DNA of 64,000 bases from JAZDIU01 sp043804635 (lineage in GTDB: Bacteria; Chloroflexota; Dehalococcoidia; Dehalococcoidales; UBA2162), in assembly GCA_043804635.1 (NCBI GenBank), contig JAZDIU010000085.1:1-64000 (forward strand), in the 5' to 3' direction. The first letter of the stretch is position 1. Each line of letters opens with the position of its first letter. Positions 50,311 through 59,723 of the stretch are shown piece by piece. The notes below the pieces were generated by a model. That model did no database searches. It saw nothing but the letters and a program-made list of their open reading frames with translations, and was not told where the DNA came from. Position numbers and translations under genes: made by a program.

Positions 50311-51564
50311 TTAGCTTCGGCGTAGCTCATCTCGAAATTTGGGATGGGCGGTGGATATTAGGGCGTCTCTTCTTTGAGTGAGCGTCTTGCCTCGAAGGTC
50401 GACGATGCCATATTCGGTGACAATATAGTAGACGTCGAAGCGAGGGGTGCTGATGATGGTACCTTCCTTGAAGCTGCGGACAATTCGGGAGGTCTCTCCG
50501 TTTCTGGCTGTCGAGGTAAGGGCGATGATAGCTTTCCCGCCTTTAGATAATGCCGCACCGCGTGCGAAGTCGGCTTGCCCGCCGATGGCGCTTATCTGGA
50601 TGTCGCCGATGGATTCGGCGTTTATTTGTCCGGTCAGGTCGACTTCTACGGCTGAGTTAATACAAACAAAGTTATCGAGTCGGGCTAATGTCATAAGAGC
50701 GTGAGTATAAGAATAGGGATGTATTTCTATATCGGGATTTTCATTGATGAACTCGAAAAGCTTTTTTGTCCCCATCGCTCCGGCGGTGACGGTTTTGCCT
50801 TTGTTGAGGGTTTTTCGTTCGTTAGTGATTATTCCTTTCTCAATAGGCTCGATGATGGCGTCCGTTATCATCCCTGAATGGACTCCGAGGTCGTGTTTAC
50901 CGTCGAGTGCCCGGACTACGGCTTCGGGAATAGTACCGATTCCGAAAGAAAGTGTTGAACCATCATCGATTAACCGGTTTACATTCCTAGCCACTGCCAT
51001 CTCTATTTCCCCGATTTGCGGAAACGGGTACTCCAGCAATGGTCGAGATGTCTTGACCAGATAATGAATCTGGTTTATGTGGAGTTGGTTCCGACCGTAA
51101 GTTCTCGGCATCCGGTCGTTGACCTCGGCAATGATTATTCTGGCACTGAGTGCCGCTTCATAAGAATAGCCGACAGATACGCCTAGACTGGAATAACCTT
51201 TTTCATCTGGAGGAGAGACCTGTATCAAAGCAACGTCGATTGGCACCAGGCCGCTCTGGAACAGAGTGTGGGCTTCGGAAAGCTTTACCGGCAAGAAATC
51301 CGCCTTTCCCAGGCGTACCAATTCCCGTGTATCTGGGGTTATGTGGATGGAGATGATGCGAAAATAGTCGGAAAGCCAGGCGTATTTCGAGCCGACAATA
51401 CGCCTGGCTTCGATAAGGCGTGTCCCTTTAAGGCGTTCTTTGTCTTCAACGAGGGCTTCTATCAGTGTTTGCGGCTCGCCACAGGCTTCACTGATTAGGG
51501 CAGTGCTTCCGGGCTTGATAGCCTTGATGGCTTCCCGGGCGCTAACATCTTGCGTATTTGGCAT
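50311..51564 (-). CDS. Acetyl-CoA hydrolase/transferase family protein
   Basis: The 417-residue protein matches 4-hydroxybutyrate CoA-transferase / acetyl-CoA hydrolase. The catalytic Glu lies in CINSAVEVDLTGQINAESIGDIQISAIGGQADFARGAALS. HSGMITDAIIEPIEKG and the DLRGKTLTQRRDALISTAHPKFRDEL end are typical. It moves CoA between acetate and other acids. ATG 51564 is taken. Confidence 0.92.
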   Translation of the reverse strand: MPNTQDVSAREAIKAIKPGSTALISEACGEPQTLIEALVEDKERLKGTRLIEARRIVGSKYAWLSDYFRIISIHITPDTRELVRLGKADFLPVKLSEAHTLFQSGLVPIDVALIQVSPPDEKGYSSLGVSVGYSYEAALSARIIIAEVNDRMPRTYGRNQLHINQIHYLVKTSRPLLEYPFPQIGEIEMAVARNVNRLIDDGSTLSFGIGTIPEAVVRALDGKHDLGVHSGMITDAIIEPIEKGIITNERKTLNKGKTVTAGAMGTKKLFEFINENPDIEIHPYSYTHALMTLARLDNFVCINSAVEVDLTGQINAESIGDIQISAIGGQADFARGAALSKGGKAIIALTSTARNGETSRIVRSFKEGTIISTPRFDVYYIVTEYGIVDLRGKTLTQRRDALISTAHPKFRDELRRS

Positions 51565-51663
51565 ATAGTAATCAATAGGCTATGTTAAATTTATAGTAGT
51601 TGAATGTCAAGAAAAATAGCCAGAAAGTTAAAGCAGTGATTCCCTAAAAATTCAGCTTTGTGC

Positions 51664-51724
51664 TTTACATAACGCACGAAACAACTAGAAGCTATTTGAA
51701 AGGGTTTCAGCTTCTAGTTGTTTC
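51664..51724. repeat. Dispersed hairpin element, copy 2
   Basis: TTTACATAACGCAC, then stem GAAACAACTAGAAGCT (51678-51693) / AGCTTCTAGTTGTTTC (51709-51724), perfect over 16 bp. It matches copy 1 at 29921 in its first 30 bases and its stem. The two gaps (51565-51805 and 29769-30118) are otherwise unrelated. Confidence 0.75.
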
Positions 51725-51805
51725 TCAGGAAAAAAATTTCCTGCCTGCTCTGTTGTATTTAGGTATGATATAATGACCGCAACTCGAACTAAGGAGAGAT
51801 TAAAG

Positions 51806-52417
51806 ATGAAAATTAATCCGGCTAATCTGAGTCCAAGAGATTCGCATCATCTTATGGTTGGTGCTATTGTACCCCGGCCGATTGCCTGGGTATCTACCAT
51901 AGACGAGCATGGCATCTATAACCTGGCTCCTTTCAGTGCTTTCTGTATCGTGAGTCTTAAACCGGCGGTGGTCGGCTTCTGCGTCGCCACGAAGAGAGAC
52001 GGGCAGAAGAAAGATACTTTGAGAAATATCGAAGCGACTAAGGATTTTGTGATTAATGTAGTTACTCAGAACTTAGCTGAAGTAATGAATGTAACATCGA
52101 CGCCTTTTCCCCACGACGTGAGCGAATTCACCGAAGCGGGATTAGCCCCGGTTAAAGCCGACCTCGTTAAAGCTCCGTTAGTCGCCGAATCTCCGATTAA
52201 TATGGAATGCCGGATGAAGCAGATTTTGAGATTCGGGAAGGCATCTACCTCAGATAGCTTCATTATCGGCGATTTGCTTCTGGTTCATGTGAAGGATGAA
52301 TTTTACGCCGATGGCGAGATACAAATGTCCAAGCTGAAAGCAATTGGGCGGATGGGTGGGGATATCTACTGCCGCGCTCAAGATATGTTTGAAATGAAGA
52401 GGCCGGTAGCGGAATAG
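51806..52417 (+). CDS. Flavin reductase-like (FMN-binding split barrel) protein
   Basis: The 203-residue protein matches the flavin_reductase domain: LMVGAIVPRPIAWVSTIDEHGIYNLAPFSAFCIVSLKPAVVGFCVATKRDGQKKDTLRNIEATKDFVINVV. It binds FMN and may pass electrons to a monooxygenase or to a flavodoxin-type pathway. ATG 51806 is chosen for the AAGGAGAG before it; the ORF start at 51773 lacks it. Confidence 0.9.
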   Translation: MKINPANLSPRDSHHLMVGAIVPRPIAWVSTIDEHGIYNLAPFSAFCIVSLKPAVVGFCVATKRDGQKKDTLRNIEATKDFVINVVTQNLAEVMNVTSTPFPHDVSEFTEAGLAPVKADLVKAPLVAESPINMECRMKQILRFGKASTSDSFIIGDLLLVHVKDEFYADGEIQMSKLKAIGRMGGDIYCRAQDMFEMKRPVAE

Positions 52418-52419
52418 CC

Positions 52420-52515
52420 GATAAATCCGAAGCAAATTCAAATATCAAAAACGTTTTGGTCATTATGGTTTTGAATTTCAGTATTGTTTCGTGCTTCGAT
52501 ATTCGAATTTCGAAT
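52420..52515. repeat. CGAA-type dispersed palindrome
   Basis: AAATCCGAAGCAAATTCAAAT ... ATTGTTTCGTGCTTCGATATTCG ... CGAATTT is an imperfect inverted repeat of about 95 bp. It shares words with 2740, 28786 and 37441. It ends at the stop of the next minus-strand gene. Confidence 0.65.
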
Positions 52516-53799
52516 TTACTTATTAAGCGGGTTTAGCTTCCACAGGTCGGGGACGAAGGCAGTTATTATCACAGCCAGCAGGAAGCAGGAAAGTCCCATT
52601 GCGGTGACTGCCCAGGGTCCTCCCATGAAAGAAGCCGGCGCACCGGCAAGCAGGCTGCCGACGGGCATCAGTCCTCTATTAAGCAGGTAGACACCGAGCA
52701 CTCTGCCGCGAAGCTGTGGCGGAACGAGTGTCTGGATGATTGTCTGGCTTTGAGATGTGTAACTGCTATTGAAAAATCCAGCCAGTAACGTAAATCCCAC
52801 AGCCATCAGTAAGACCGGCGATTGCGCAAAAAGTGCCAGGCTGATTCCGAAGCCGGCCGCCCCGATTACCAAAAGTTTGCCGTTGCCCTGTCCGCGGCGC
52901 AGAGAGGCTATTATCAAAGCTCCCAACACCGCTCCGATGCCGACCATCGTCAATAGCATACCCTGAGTCCGGGCGTCGCCGTGGAAAACATCGATAGCAA
53001 AGACAGGCATAAGGCTGATGAAGGGCATACCGAGTGCTATGGGGGCTAATCCCAATACTATCAATGCCAGGATAATCCGGTGAGAGGCGATATAATCGAA
53101 GCCCTCCTTTATACTGCCGAAAAAGGACTGGCTTATACCGGAATAACCGAACGACTCGGTCGCCTTCGGGACTCCCATCTGGAAGGTCCATAATGTCGCT
53201 AGGACATATAAGCCGGCCTGTGTATAATACGAAAAGTCCACGCCGACGGCATGAATCAGTAGACCGCCGATAGCCGGTCCCACGCTGCGGCTCAGATTCA
53301 ACGCAGCGGAGTTAAGCGCTACCGCGTTCAGTAGATGCTTTTCTCCAACCAGGTCGCTGATGAGGACCTGACGGGCAGGCTGCTGGAAGGCTTGCACCGT
53401 TCCGGAAAGAAAGCCGGTTACATAGATATGCCAGAGCTGCACCTTACCGGTCATAATCAGGGCAGCAAGGACTATATTGAGCAAGGCGTTGATTACCTGG
53501 GCGATGACCAGTTGGGCTTTTCGACTGTAACGGTCGGCGAAGACGCCGGCTACTGTCCCGAAAAGTAATAATGGTAAACCCCGGGCGGCACTCACCAGAC
53601 CCAGTTGCAGGGGAGAATGGGTAATATCATAAACGAGCCAGGCACGCGCCACCTGGTCCATCCATTGTCCCATTGAGGTGGATAACTGCCCCAGCCAGAG
53701 GTAGCGGTAATCCCTGAGCGCCAGAGATTCGAAGGTGCGGATATTCCGGAGAAGTCCCATATAATTAGGTATTATAGGCTTCAGCCAGGATATGTTCAA
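52516..53799 (-). CDS. MFS transporter (EntS/MFS_3-like)
   Basis: The 427-residue protein has about 12 helices and the subgroup start LALRDYRYLWLGQLSTSMGQWMDQVARAWLVYDITHSPLQLGLVSAARGLPLLLFGTVAGVFADRYSRKAQLVIAQ. MFS_3 proteins export siderophores or drugs, but no siderophore genes are nearby. Substrate unknown. Confidence 0.9.
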   Translation of the reverse strand: MNISWLKPIIPNYMGLLRNIRTFESLALRDYRYLWLGQLSTSMGQWMDQVARAWLVYDITHSPLQLGLVSAARGLPLLLFGTVAGVFADRYSRKAQLVIAQVINALLNIVLAALIMTGKVQLWHIYVTGFLSGTVQAFQQPARQVLISDLVGEKHLLNAVALNSAALNLSRSVGPAIGGLLIHAVGVDFSYYTQAGLYVLATLWTFQMGVPKATESFGYSGISQSFFGSIKEGFDYIASHRIILALIVLGLAPIALGMPFISLMPVFAIDVFHGDARTQGMLLTMVGIGAVLGALIIASLRRGQGNGKLLVIGAAGFGISLALFAQSPVLLMAVGFTLLAGFFNSSYTSQSQTIIQTLVPPQLRGRVLGVYLLNRGLMPVGSLLAGAPASFMGGPWAVTAMGLSCFLLAVIITAFVPDLWKLNPLNK

Positions 53800-53858
53800 A
53801 GCGGGAGGATGCTAATCATCCAAAATGTCAGCAGTTGTCCAAGGAACCTATCACCCTG

Positions 53859-53895
53859 CCCTCTTCCCTCGATAGGGAAGAGGGTGATTTTTTTA
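53859..53895 (+). terminator. Terminator-like hairpin, plus orientation
   Basis: Stem CCCTCTTCCCT (53859-53869), loop CGAT, stem AGGGAAGAGGG (53874-53884), then TGATTTTTTT. No plus-strand gene leads into it, so it may be a relic or serve a small RNA. The rest of 53800-54100 holds a TTCGACTTGCTCAGGATAA repeat word and no gene. Confidence 0.6.
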
Positions 53896-54100
53896 AGAGG
53901 TTTAGGCTCGCACCGCTAGCCCAAACCTCTAGATGTAACCCCACCCTAAGAACAGATGAAGCTGCTTTCCTTCCTTCGACTTGCTCAGGATAAACACGCC
54001 AGCATGCCGAGAAGTATCAAGACGGAGTTTTTAGTACAAATTTAGATGTTAGAAACAAACAGGATGAGAAGGCGAATAAGCTAAGTGAGTTCGTTTAATT

Positions 54101-55075
54101 CTAGCCTGGTGACAATCCAAGCAATTTACCCAGCTCTTTGGGAGAATATCTACCTGGTTTTTCCCGCTTTGCCGCCATTTCCTGAGAAACTCGGATGAGT
54201 CCTTCGTTAACCGGAGCCTGTTTACCCAACTTCTCGGCTAACCGCACTACTTCACCATTGAGGAACTCGGTTTCAACGGTGCCCTGCTGGCGTGCCAGGC
54301 TTTGCCAGGTAGAACTTTTCTCGGCGGTGTCCATCGAAGCGCGTGCCGGTGCATTTATCTCAGGCCAGTCTTTGGCTATTTGTTCCGACGTTTTCCAGCT
54401 AATACCTGCTTGAGTAAGAAGGTCGGCTAATTCCTGTCTTACCGCATTGGTAATGAACCTGATATCTTCTCCCCTGGAGTCGGTGATGGCATCGACGGCA
54501 TTGGCGAGGTTGGTCATTAGTTTGCCCCATTTATAAGGCATAACATCCGGAGTGACCAGCACCGAGAATTCACTCTTGCTCAATGTGTTAGCTACATTTT
54601 CAATCAACTCATCGGTTCCCTTTGGATAGCGTCCCATAACCAGCCAGCCCGGAGGGTCGCGGCGGACCATTACTTCGCCATCGTTGAGATACACCGCCCC
54701 CATTCTAATCATCACGCCATACACTTTTGAGAAGTATTTAGCTACCATTTCCTCGTTGCGGACTCCGTTCTGGAAGCAAAAGACGGGGACGTCTTTGATT
54801 ACCGCTTTGAGAGAGGGTAAGGCTTCTTCCGTATTTTGTCCTTTGACGCAGAGAAAGACAACATCATCAGACTCGAATTTAACCTGGTTACAGTCCGTGA
54901 CGGCGGGTAATTTTATAATATGAGTCCCGGTGGGCGTGGTGAGTTTCAACCCATTTTTGTTAATGGCGTTTACGTGACCGGGTCGTCCGATTAGAATTAC
55001 ATCATTTCCGGCACGCGCCAGAAAGCCTCCGACCACACTGCCGATAGCTCCGGCACCGAGAATAACTATCTTCAT
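54101..55075 (-). CDS. Ketopantoate reductase-family protein
   Basis: The 324-residue protein has the NADP-binding MKIVILGAGAIGSVVGGFLARAGNDVILIGR and the ApbA/PanE C-terminal helical domain (Lys/Asn/Glu region with LMTNLANAVDAITDSRG). It reduces ketopantoate in CoA biosynthesis, or a related 2-keto acid. ATG 55075 has CAAGGAG; an ORF reading to 55108 is rejected. Confidence 0.85.
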   Translation of the reverse strand: MKIVILGAGAIGSVVGGFLARAGNDVILIGRPGHVNAINKNGLKLTTPTGTHIIKLPAVTDCNQVKFESDDVVFLCVKGQNTEEALPSLKAVIKDVPVFCFQNGVRNEEMVAKYFSKVYGVMIRMGAVYLNDGEVMVRRDPPGWLVMGRYPKGTDELIENVANTLSKSEFSVLVTPDVMPYKWGKLMTNLANAVDAITDSRGEDIRFITNAVRQELADLLTQAGISWKTSEQIAKDWPEINAPARASMDTAEKSSTWQSLARQQGTVETEFLNGEVVRLAEKLGKQAPVNEGLIRVSQEMAAKREKPGRYSPKELGKLLGLSPG

Positions 55076-55191
55076 AGTCGTAACTCCTTGAGGTCTCATC
55101 AACCTCACCCCTTAATCCCCTCTCCATTCTTGGAGAGGGGAAATTTAGAAGAGGGGTTGGTACCACTCTTGGACACCCGCTTTTACAGTAG

Positions 55192-56379
55192 CTAGTCGCT
55201 GGCGAGGGATTCCAGAGCGGCGGCTTCACCGGCGCCACGTTCCGGTTTGAACCCTTCGTCGACTAAAAGTTTCTCCAGAGTATTAAGGATAAGCAGAATG
55301 TTTTCCTTGGTCGAAGAGTGTCCCATCATACCGATACGCCAGATTTTACCTTTTAGATTTCCTAGACCACCACCGATTTCGATGTTGTATTCTTTTAGTA
55401 GTCTCTGGGCAACCCGCGCGGCATCGACACCAGTCGGGACGCCTACTGTAGTAAGCGAGCAAGCGCGGTGGCCTTCTTGGGCGAATAACTTCAGCCCCAT
55501 CGCCTCAAGGCCGCTATGAAATGCGGCGCCGTGGCTGAGGTGGCGTCTGTTCCGTGCCTCAAGACCTTCGTCGGCAATTAACGTCAGAGCTTCGTGAAGT
55601 GCGTAGACCATAGGGATGGGTGCGGTATGATGATATACCCGGCCGATATCCCAATATGCCGAGAGTAAAGACAGGTCTAAATACCAGCTATGGACTTTTT
55701 CCTTGCGTGCTTTCAAAGCAGCCATTGCTTTCTCGTTGGCCGTGAAAGGCGATAACCCCGGGGGACAGCTTATACATTTCTGCGTGCCGCTATAGCTAAT
55801 ATCGATTCCCCAGTCGTCTATGGCAACCTCGTGGCCGCCCAGAGAGGTGACGGTATCGACGAGAAAGAGGGCATCATATTTTTTTGCCAGCTTTGAAATT
55901 TCTGCCAGGGGCTGGATAACGCCGGTAGAGGTCTCGACGTGGACCAGTGCCAGGAGTTTTACTTTATTTTCACTCTTCAGAGCCGCCTCCAGCGCTTCCG
56001 GTTCGACGATTTTGCCCCATTCGGCGGTTACCGGAATAACTTTAGCTCCGGTCCTCCGGGCATTTTCTACCATCCTATCACCGAATACACCGTTAACTCC
56101 GATGATGGCGACATCGCCGGGTTCCAGGAAATTATCGAAAGCGGCTTCCATACCGGCGGAACCGGTACCCGAGACGGGGAAGGTGAGTTTATTCTTTGTT
56201 CTAAAGGTGTAGCGGAGCAGGGACATCGTATCGTCCATAATCACCTGGAAGTAGGGGTCTAGATGCCCGACTAACGGTGCTGACAACGCCGCCTGAACGC
56301 GGGGATGAATATTACTCGGGCCGGGACCGAGCAGTACCCGGCACGGTGGATTCAGTTTTTGATAGGAAACAGATGGCAT
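55192..56379 (-). CDS. Class V aminotransferase (serine-glyoxylate/alanine-glyoxylate type)
   Basis: The 395-residue PLP enzyme has LLGPGPSNIHPRVQAALSAPLVGHLDP, VDTVTSLGGHEVAIDDWGIDISYSGTQKCISCPPGLSPFT with the PLP Lys in SGTQK, and a C-terminal ARVAQRLLKEYNIEIGGGLGNLKGKIWRIGMMGHSS. It makes glycine or serine-type amino acids. It is 28 bp from the next gene on the same strand and 116 bp from the ketopantoate reductase. Confidence 0.92.
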   Translation of the reverse strand: MPSVSYQKLNPPCRVLLGPGPSNIHPRVQAALSAPLVGHLDPYFQVIMDDTMSLLRYTFRTKNKLTFPVSGTGSAGMEAAFDNFLEPGDVAIIGVNGVFGDRMVENARRTGAKVIPVTAEWGKIVEPEALEAALKSENKVKLLALVHVETSTGVIQPLAEISKLAKKYDALFLVDTVTSLGGHEVAIDDWGIDISYSGTQKCISCPPGLSPFTANEKAMAALKARKEKVHSWYLDLSLLSAYWDIGRVYHHTAPIPMVYALHEALTLIADEGLEARNRRHLSHGAAFHSGLEAMGLKLFAQEGHRACSLTTVGVPTGVDAARVAQRLLKEYNIEIGGGLGNLKGKIWRIGMMGHSSTKENILLILNTLEKLLVDEGFKPERGAGEAAALESLASD

Positions 56380-56407
56380 TTAGTCCTCCTTAAATACTTT
56401 TTACTTT

Positions 56408-58111
56408 TTAAGTCCGCGTAACGCCCGTGGGAAGATAGGCGTTTTGCAGATATTGAGTTACCATTCGCTGGGTATTGAAATAGGAACCGTTAAGAGCAAT
56501 CGCCGAACGCATAATGCTCATAAATTGGGCTTGTTTGTCATAGTACATCGGGACAATTACCTGTTCGAGTTTATCGTATATGGAAGCGGCTTCTTTTTCG
56601 GCGTTAGGTTGGGATTGCCAGCCATCGCCGATAGCCCATCCGGTTACGCCTTCGATGTGACCTTCTATCCACCATCCATCCAGAATGCTGAAGGTAGGTA
56701 CGCCGTTGAGGGCGGCTTTCATACCGCTCGTTCCCGAGGCTTCCTGCGGTTTCTGGGGAGTATTCAGCCATAAATCAACCCCGGAGCACACATATTTTGC
56801 TAGCGCCACGTCGTATTCTTCTAGGTAGACTACCGGTACAATATTTTTGAGAGCATTGGCGGCATCGAAGACCCGCCTGATAAGTGCCTTGCCGCTTTCG
56901 TCCCTGGGGTGAGCTTTGCCGGCGTAGATAATCTGAAGCTTCCTGCCTCCCTGCACCATTCGCTTTAACCGCTCTAAATCGTGGAAGATGAGGTCGTGCC
57001 GCTTGTAGGCGGCAGCACGCCGGGCAAATCCGATGGTCATTACCTGCGGGTCGAGGTGGGTGCCGGTCCGGCGCTCCACTTCGGCGAGCAGCTCCAGCTT
57101 AGCTTTGGTATGTGCCTGCCAGATTTCCTCCGTGGGTATGCGGATAGCGTATTTCAGATAAAGATTATCGCGGCGCCACTGCGGGATGAAGCGGTCGTAT
57201 AGCTCGCGAAAAGCCGGCGATGTCCAGGTGACAGCGTGCACGCCGTTAGTGATAGCGTTGATGTGGTGATTGGTATAGATATTGCGGGCGATTTCTTCAT
57301 GGCGCATCGAAACGCCGTTGACGTATCGCGAAAAATTCAGTGCCAGGGTGGTCATATTCAAGGCGCCGTTGTAACAGCATTGATATTTATTCAGGAAATC
57401 AGCCCGTTCGCTGCCGAGGACTTCCCGGACTAAATCGATGGGGAACTCGTCGTGCCCGACGGGTAGGGGAGTGTGTGTGGTGAACACGCAATGACGGATG
57501 ACGGCCTCTCTATCGATAGGCTCCATAGCGGGCAGGCCGCGTCCCCACGTCTGCTCTTCCATCAGTGCCAGCGGGACTAGGGCAGAGTGCCCTTCGTTCA
57601 TATGGTAGGCTTGAATCTTAAGGTAGCCGAGCGCCCGCAGCATTGCGATTCCGCCGAAACCGAGAACGGTTTCCTGACCCAGACGGTAGCGGGCATCGCC
57701 GCCGTAAAGGTGGTCGGTCAGGCTTTGGTCCCAGGGCGTATTTTCGGGCAGGCAGGTATCCAGGAAGTAGATGGGAACGGTGTGGCCGAATTCACTGCGC
57801 ACGAGATAGCGCCAGGCTTGCACCTGCACCGGACGACCGGCTATGGACACACGGACTCTCAGCGGAAGCTTTTCCAGGAATGTCTCTGGTGTCCAGCAAG
57901 CATCTGATTCGGATTGGTTGCCGCAGGCATCGAGGTGCTGGTGGAAGTATCCCTTGCGGTGAAGAAGAGTAACACCCACGGCAGGTAAGCCCAGGTCGGC
58001 CGCCGCCCGAATGGCATCTCCCGCTAATATCCCCAGTCCACCGGTGTAGGTCGGTATGGCCGCATCGATACCGAACTCCATCGAGAAATAAGCGACAGTC
58101 AGTTCATCCAT
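56408..58111 (-). CDS. Alpha-glucan phosphorylase, short form
   Basis: The 567-residue GT35 enzyme has TGGLGILAGDAIRAAADLGLPAVGVTLLHRKGYFHQHLD and the PLP-binding region WLNTPQKPQEASGTSGMKAALNGVPTFSILDGWWIEGHIEG with Lys in SGMKAA. It lacks the longer N-terminal DUF3417 domain of AlgP/GlgP relatives and is close to the short maltodextrin/alpha-glucan type. It releases glucose 1-phosphate from storage glucan. No glycogen synthase is in the window. Confidence 0.93.
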   Translation of the reverse strand: MDELTVAYFSMEFGIDAAIPTYTGGLGILAGDAIRAAADLGLPAVGVTLLHRKGYFHQHLDACGNQSESDACWTPETFLEKLPLRVRVSIAGRPVQVQAWRYLVRSEFGHTVPIYFLDTCLPENTPWDQSLTDHLYGGDARYRLGQETVLGFGGIAMLRALGYLKIQAYHMNEGHSALVPLALMEEQTWGRGLPAMEPIDREAVIRHCVFTTHTPLPVGHDEFPIDLVREVLGSERADFLNKYQCCYNGALNMTTLALNFSRYVNGVSMRHEEIARNIYTNHHINAITNGVHAVTWTSPAFRELYDRFIPQWRRDNLYLKYAIRIPTEEIWQAHTKAKLELLAEVERRTGTHLDPQVMTIGFARRAAAYKRHDLIFHDLERLKRMVQGGRKLQIIYAGKAHPRDESGKALIRRVFDAANALKNIVPVVYLEEYDVALAKYVCSGVDLWLNTPQKPQEASGTSGMKAALNGVPTFSILDGWWIEGHIEGVTGWAIGDGWQSQPNAEKEAASIYDKLEQVIVPMYYDKQAQFMSIMRSAIALNGSYFNTQRMVTQYLQNAYLPTGVTRT

Positions 58112-59024
58112 TAAGTAATTGCTTAGATATTAACCTATTTAGTTGCGGTAATGCAAACGGCAGCGGATACATTCTGAGGAGTTCCGACTTGCAGTTAGCT
58201 ACCACCTATCAGCCCTTCGACAGGCTCAGGGTGAACGGTCATTTGATTTCCTACGTGACGAAACTGTGAAAATTGAAACAAAGCAGCGTAAAACGACATT
58301 GAACCGAGCGTATTCGTTTCCGGCTAGAAAACATTTACACTAAACAAATTGAGGCTAAAAAAGGTCTATTTAGCTTGATTTGTTTTTCTGCAATAAGACG
58401 GATTTAGCATTTTTAACGCGGATTTTCAAATCCTTTCCAATTTTTAAGGTACTCTTGAGGTCTCGCTATCCTTCAGTCTCCACCCCACCAGATTCTTCCC
58501 TTCGACAAGCTTCTTCGACTATGCTCAGAACAAGTTAGGGCGAACGGAAGGACTCCTTCCAGAATGACATTAGAGTGATAATAGCACTAATGTTCTGAGT
58601 TTGTCAAGGAAGTTTTGTCGCCTGTTTGAAAAAGTTATCGGTTGACAGTTGAGCAGTTTTTAGATAAAAGGGGTAAAACGAGGCGAAAAAGCCTTAAACA
58701 AAACTAGAACGAAGGGAAACAAAGGTAAAACGGATGGATTTTAATTATTGTCATTCCGTACTTAACACGGAATCCAGGTGGTGTGGGGGCTGGATTCCCG
58801 CTTACGCGGAAATGGCAATCTCACGTTTCAGAACCCCACACCGCCAGATTCTTTCCTTCCCTTCGATAAACTCAGGGTAAACTAGCTCAGGACAGGCTGT
58901 CCCGATAGGAGACGAAGGAGTTATCGGGACTCCAGAATGACGAGGGGAGTTGGCTTGCGTAAGAGGGCGAAGGGCGACACTTACTCAGACTGAGGGCGTT
59001 ATGGTATTATAAATGCTGTTGAAT
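58112..59024. repeat. Repeat-rich gap before tRNA-Arg
   Basis: The gap of about 910 bp holds no gene I can support. Contents in order: CCCTTCGACAGGCTCAGGGTGAACGG (58213-58238); hairpin element copy 3 in reverse (58258-58390, stem AAACAAATTGAGGCTAAA with TTTAGCTTGATTTGTTT); CACCCCACCAGATTCTTCCC plus a GGAAGGACTCCTTCCAGAATGACA block (58480-58570); and TCATTCCGTACTTAACACGGAATCC followed by a second ACCCCACACCGCCAGATTC block (58751-58940). These are the same words as in the other gaps. Confidence 0.75.
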
Positions 59025-59097
59025 GCGCCTGTAGCTCAGTGGATAGAGCATCGGTCTTCGAAACCGGGGGTCGTGGGTTCGAATCCCACCAGGCGCG
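59025..59097 (+). tRNA. tRNA-Arg (anticodon TCG)
   Basis: A complete 73-nt cloverleaf: acceptor GCGCCTG / CAGGCGC, D stem GCTC/GAGC, anticodon stem TCGGT/ACCGG with loop CTTCGAA (anticodon TCG, reads CGA), T stem GTGGG/CCCAC with TTCGAAT, discriminator G. CCA is not encoded. A TGGTATTAT extended -10 box lies about 20 bp upstream. Confidence 0.95.
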
Positions 59098-59224
59098 CTA
59101 CCCCCCAATGTCATAAATTTGTTACTTTTCCGCCCGTTATTTTATAACTTTTACACTCTCAGCTTGCTAAGATACCGGCACGGAGTATATTCACCTTTCG
59201 TAGTTCTCACTTAAGGAGGTCGCA

Positions 59225-59569
59225 ATGAATAAGGATATCAGAACAGCCTTAATCATCGGCGGGATAATCGTCGCCGCACTGGTAGTTGTCTCCATCTTCG
59301 GGGGATGGGGTGGCTATAGTGGTTATGGCGGCTACGGCGGGATGATGGGACCCTGGGCGGGCGGTACCGGCTGGGGGTGGTTTATGCCAATATTAATGAT
59401 TGTTTTCTGGGGACTGGTTATCTGGGCTATCGTAGCCCTGGTGCGTGGTTTGTCATCGGGCGGCGGGTCAAGACAAGAGGAATCGGCTCTGGATGTGCTT
59501 AAAAAAAGGTATGCCCGGGGCGAGATTTCCAAAGAGGAATATGAGGCTAAGAAAAAGGACCTGCTATAA
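59225..59569 (+). CDS. SHOCT-domain membrane protein
   Basis: The 114-residue protein has helices at about 8-26 and 58-78, a Gly/Tyr-rich linker (GGYGGMMGPWAGG), and a C-terminal SHOCT domain (ESALDVLKKRYARGEISKEEYEAKKKDLL). SHOCT proteins are often next to metal-transport genes, and a copper-type P-ATPase follows here. ATG follows TAAGGAGG. Confidence 0.88.
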   Translation: MNKDIRTALIIGGIIVAALVVVSIFGGWGGYSGYGGYGGMMGPWAGGTGWGWFMPILMIVFWGLVIWAIVALVRGLSSGGGSRQEESALDVLKKRYARGEISKEEYEAKKKDLL

Positions 59570-59577
59570 TCAAGGTT

Positions 59578-59665
59578 ACAGTTGGATTGCTTCGACTCCG
59601 CCCATCCCGGGGCGGGCGGGTTCGAAACCCGCCCCTACGAACGGGCAATGGTCTCGCAATGACAG
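59578..59665. repeat. Repeat with GC-palindrome
   Basis: GGATTGCTTCGACTCCGCCC, then the palindrome GGGGCGGGCGGGTTCGAAACCCGCCCC, then TCGCAATGACAG. The outer words (GGATTGCTTC...TCGCAATGACA) match a common dispersed repeat type in many bacterial genomes. No gene. Confidence 0.6.
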
Positions 59666-59684
59666 TTGAGTGCAGGAGGGAACA

Positions 59685-59711
59685 ATGAGGAGAGGAATTT
59701 ATCAATATTAA
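59685..59711 (+). CDS. Possible 8-residue leader peptide before the P-ATPase
   Basis: ATG at 59685 with GGAGGG five bases upstream encodes MRRGIYQY and a stop, ending 12 bp before the GTG start of the P-ATPase. A ribosome ending there could re-initiate at GTG 59724 (AAGGA precedes it). The peptide itself has no known role. Confidence 0.4.
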   Translation: MRRGIYQY

Positions 59712-59723
59712 GGAATTTTCACA

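Noticed and set aside
59578..59665. Palindrome as terminator of the SHOCT gene
   Set aside because: No T-run after the stem, and the outer words mark it as a dispersed repeat; it may still act as one by chance.
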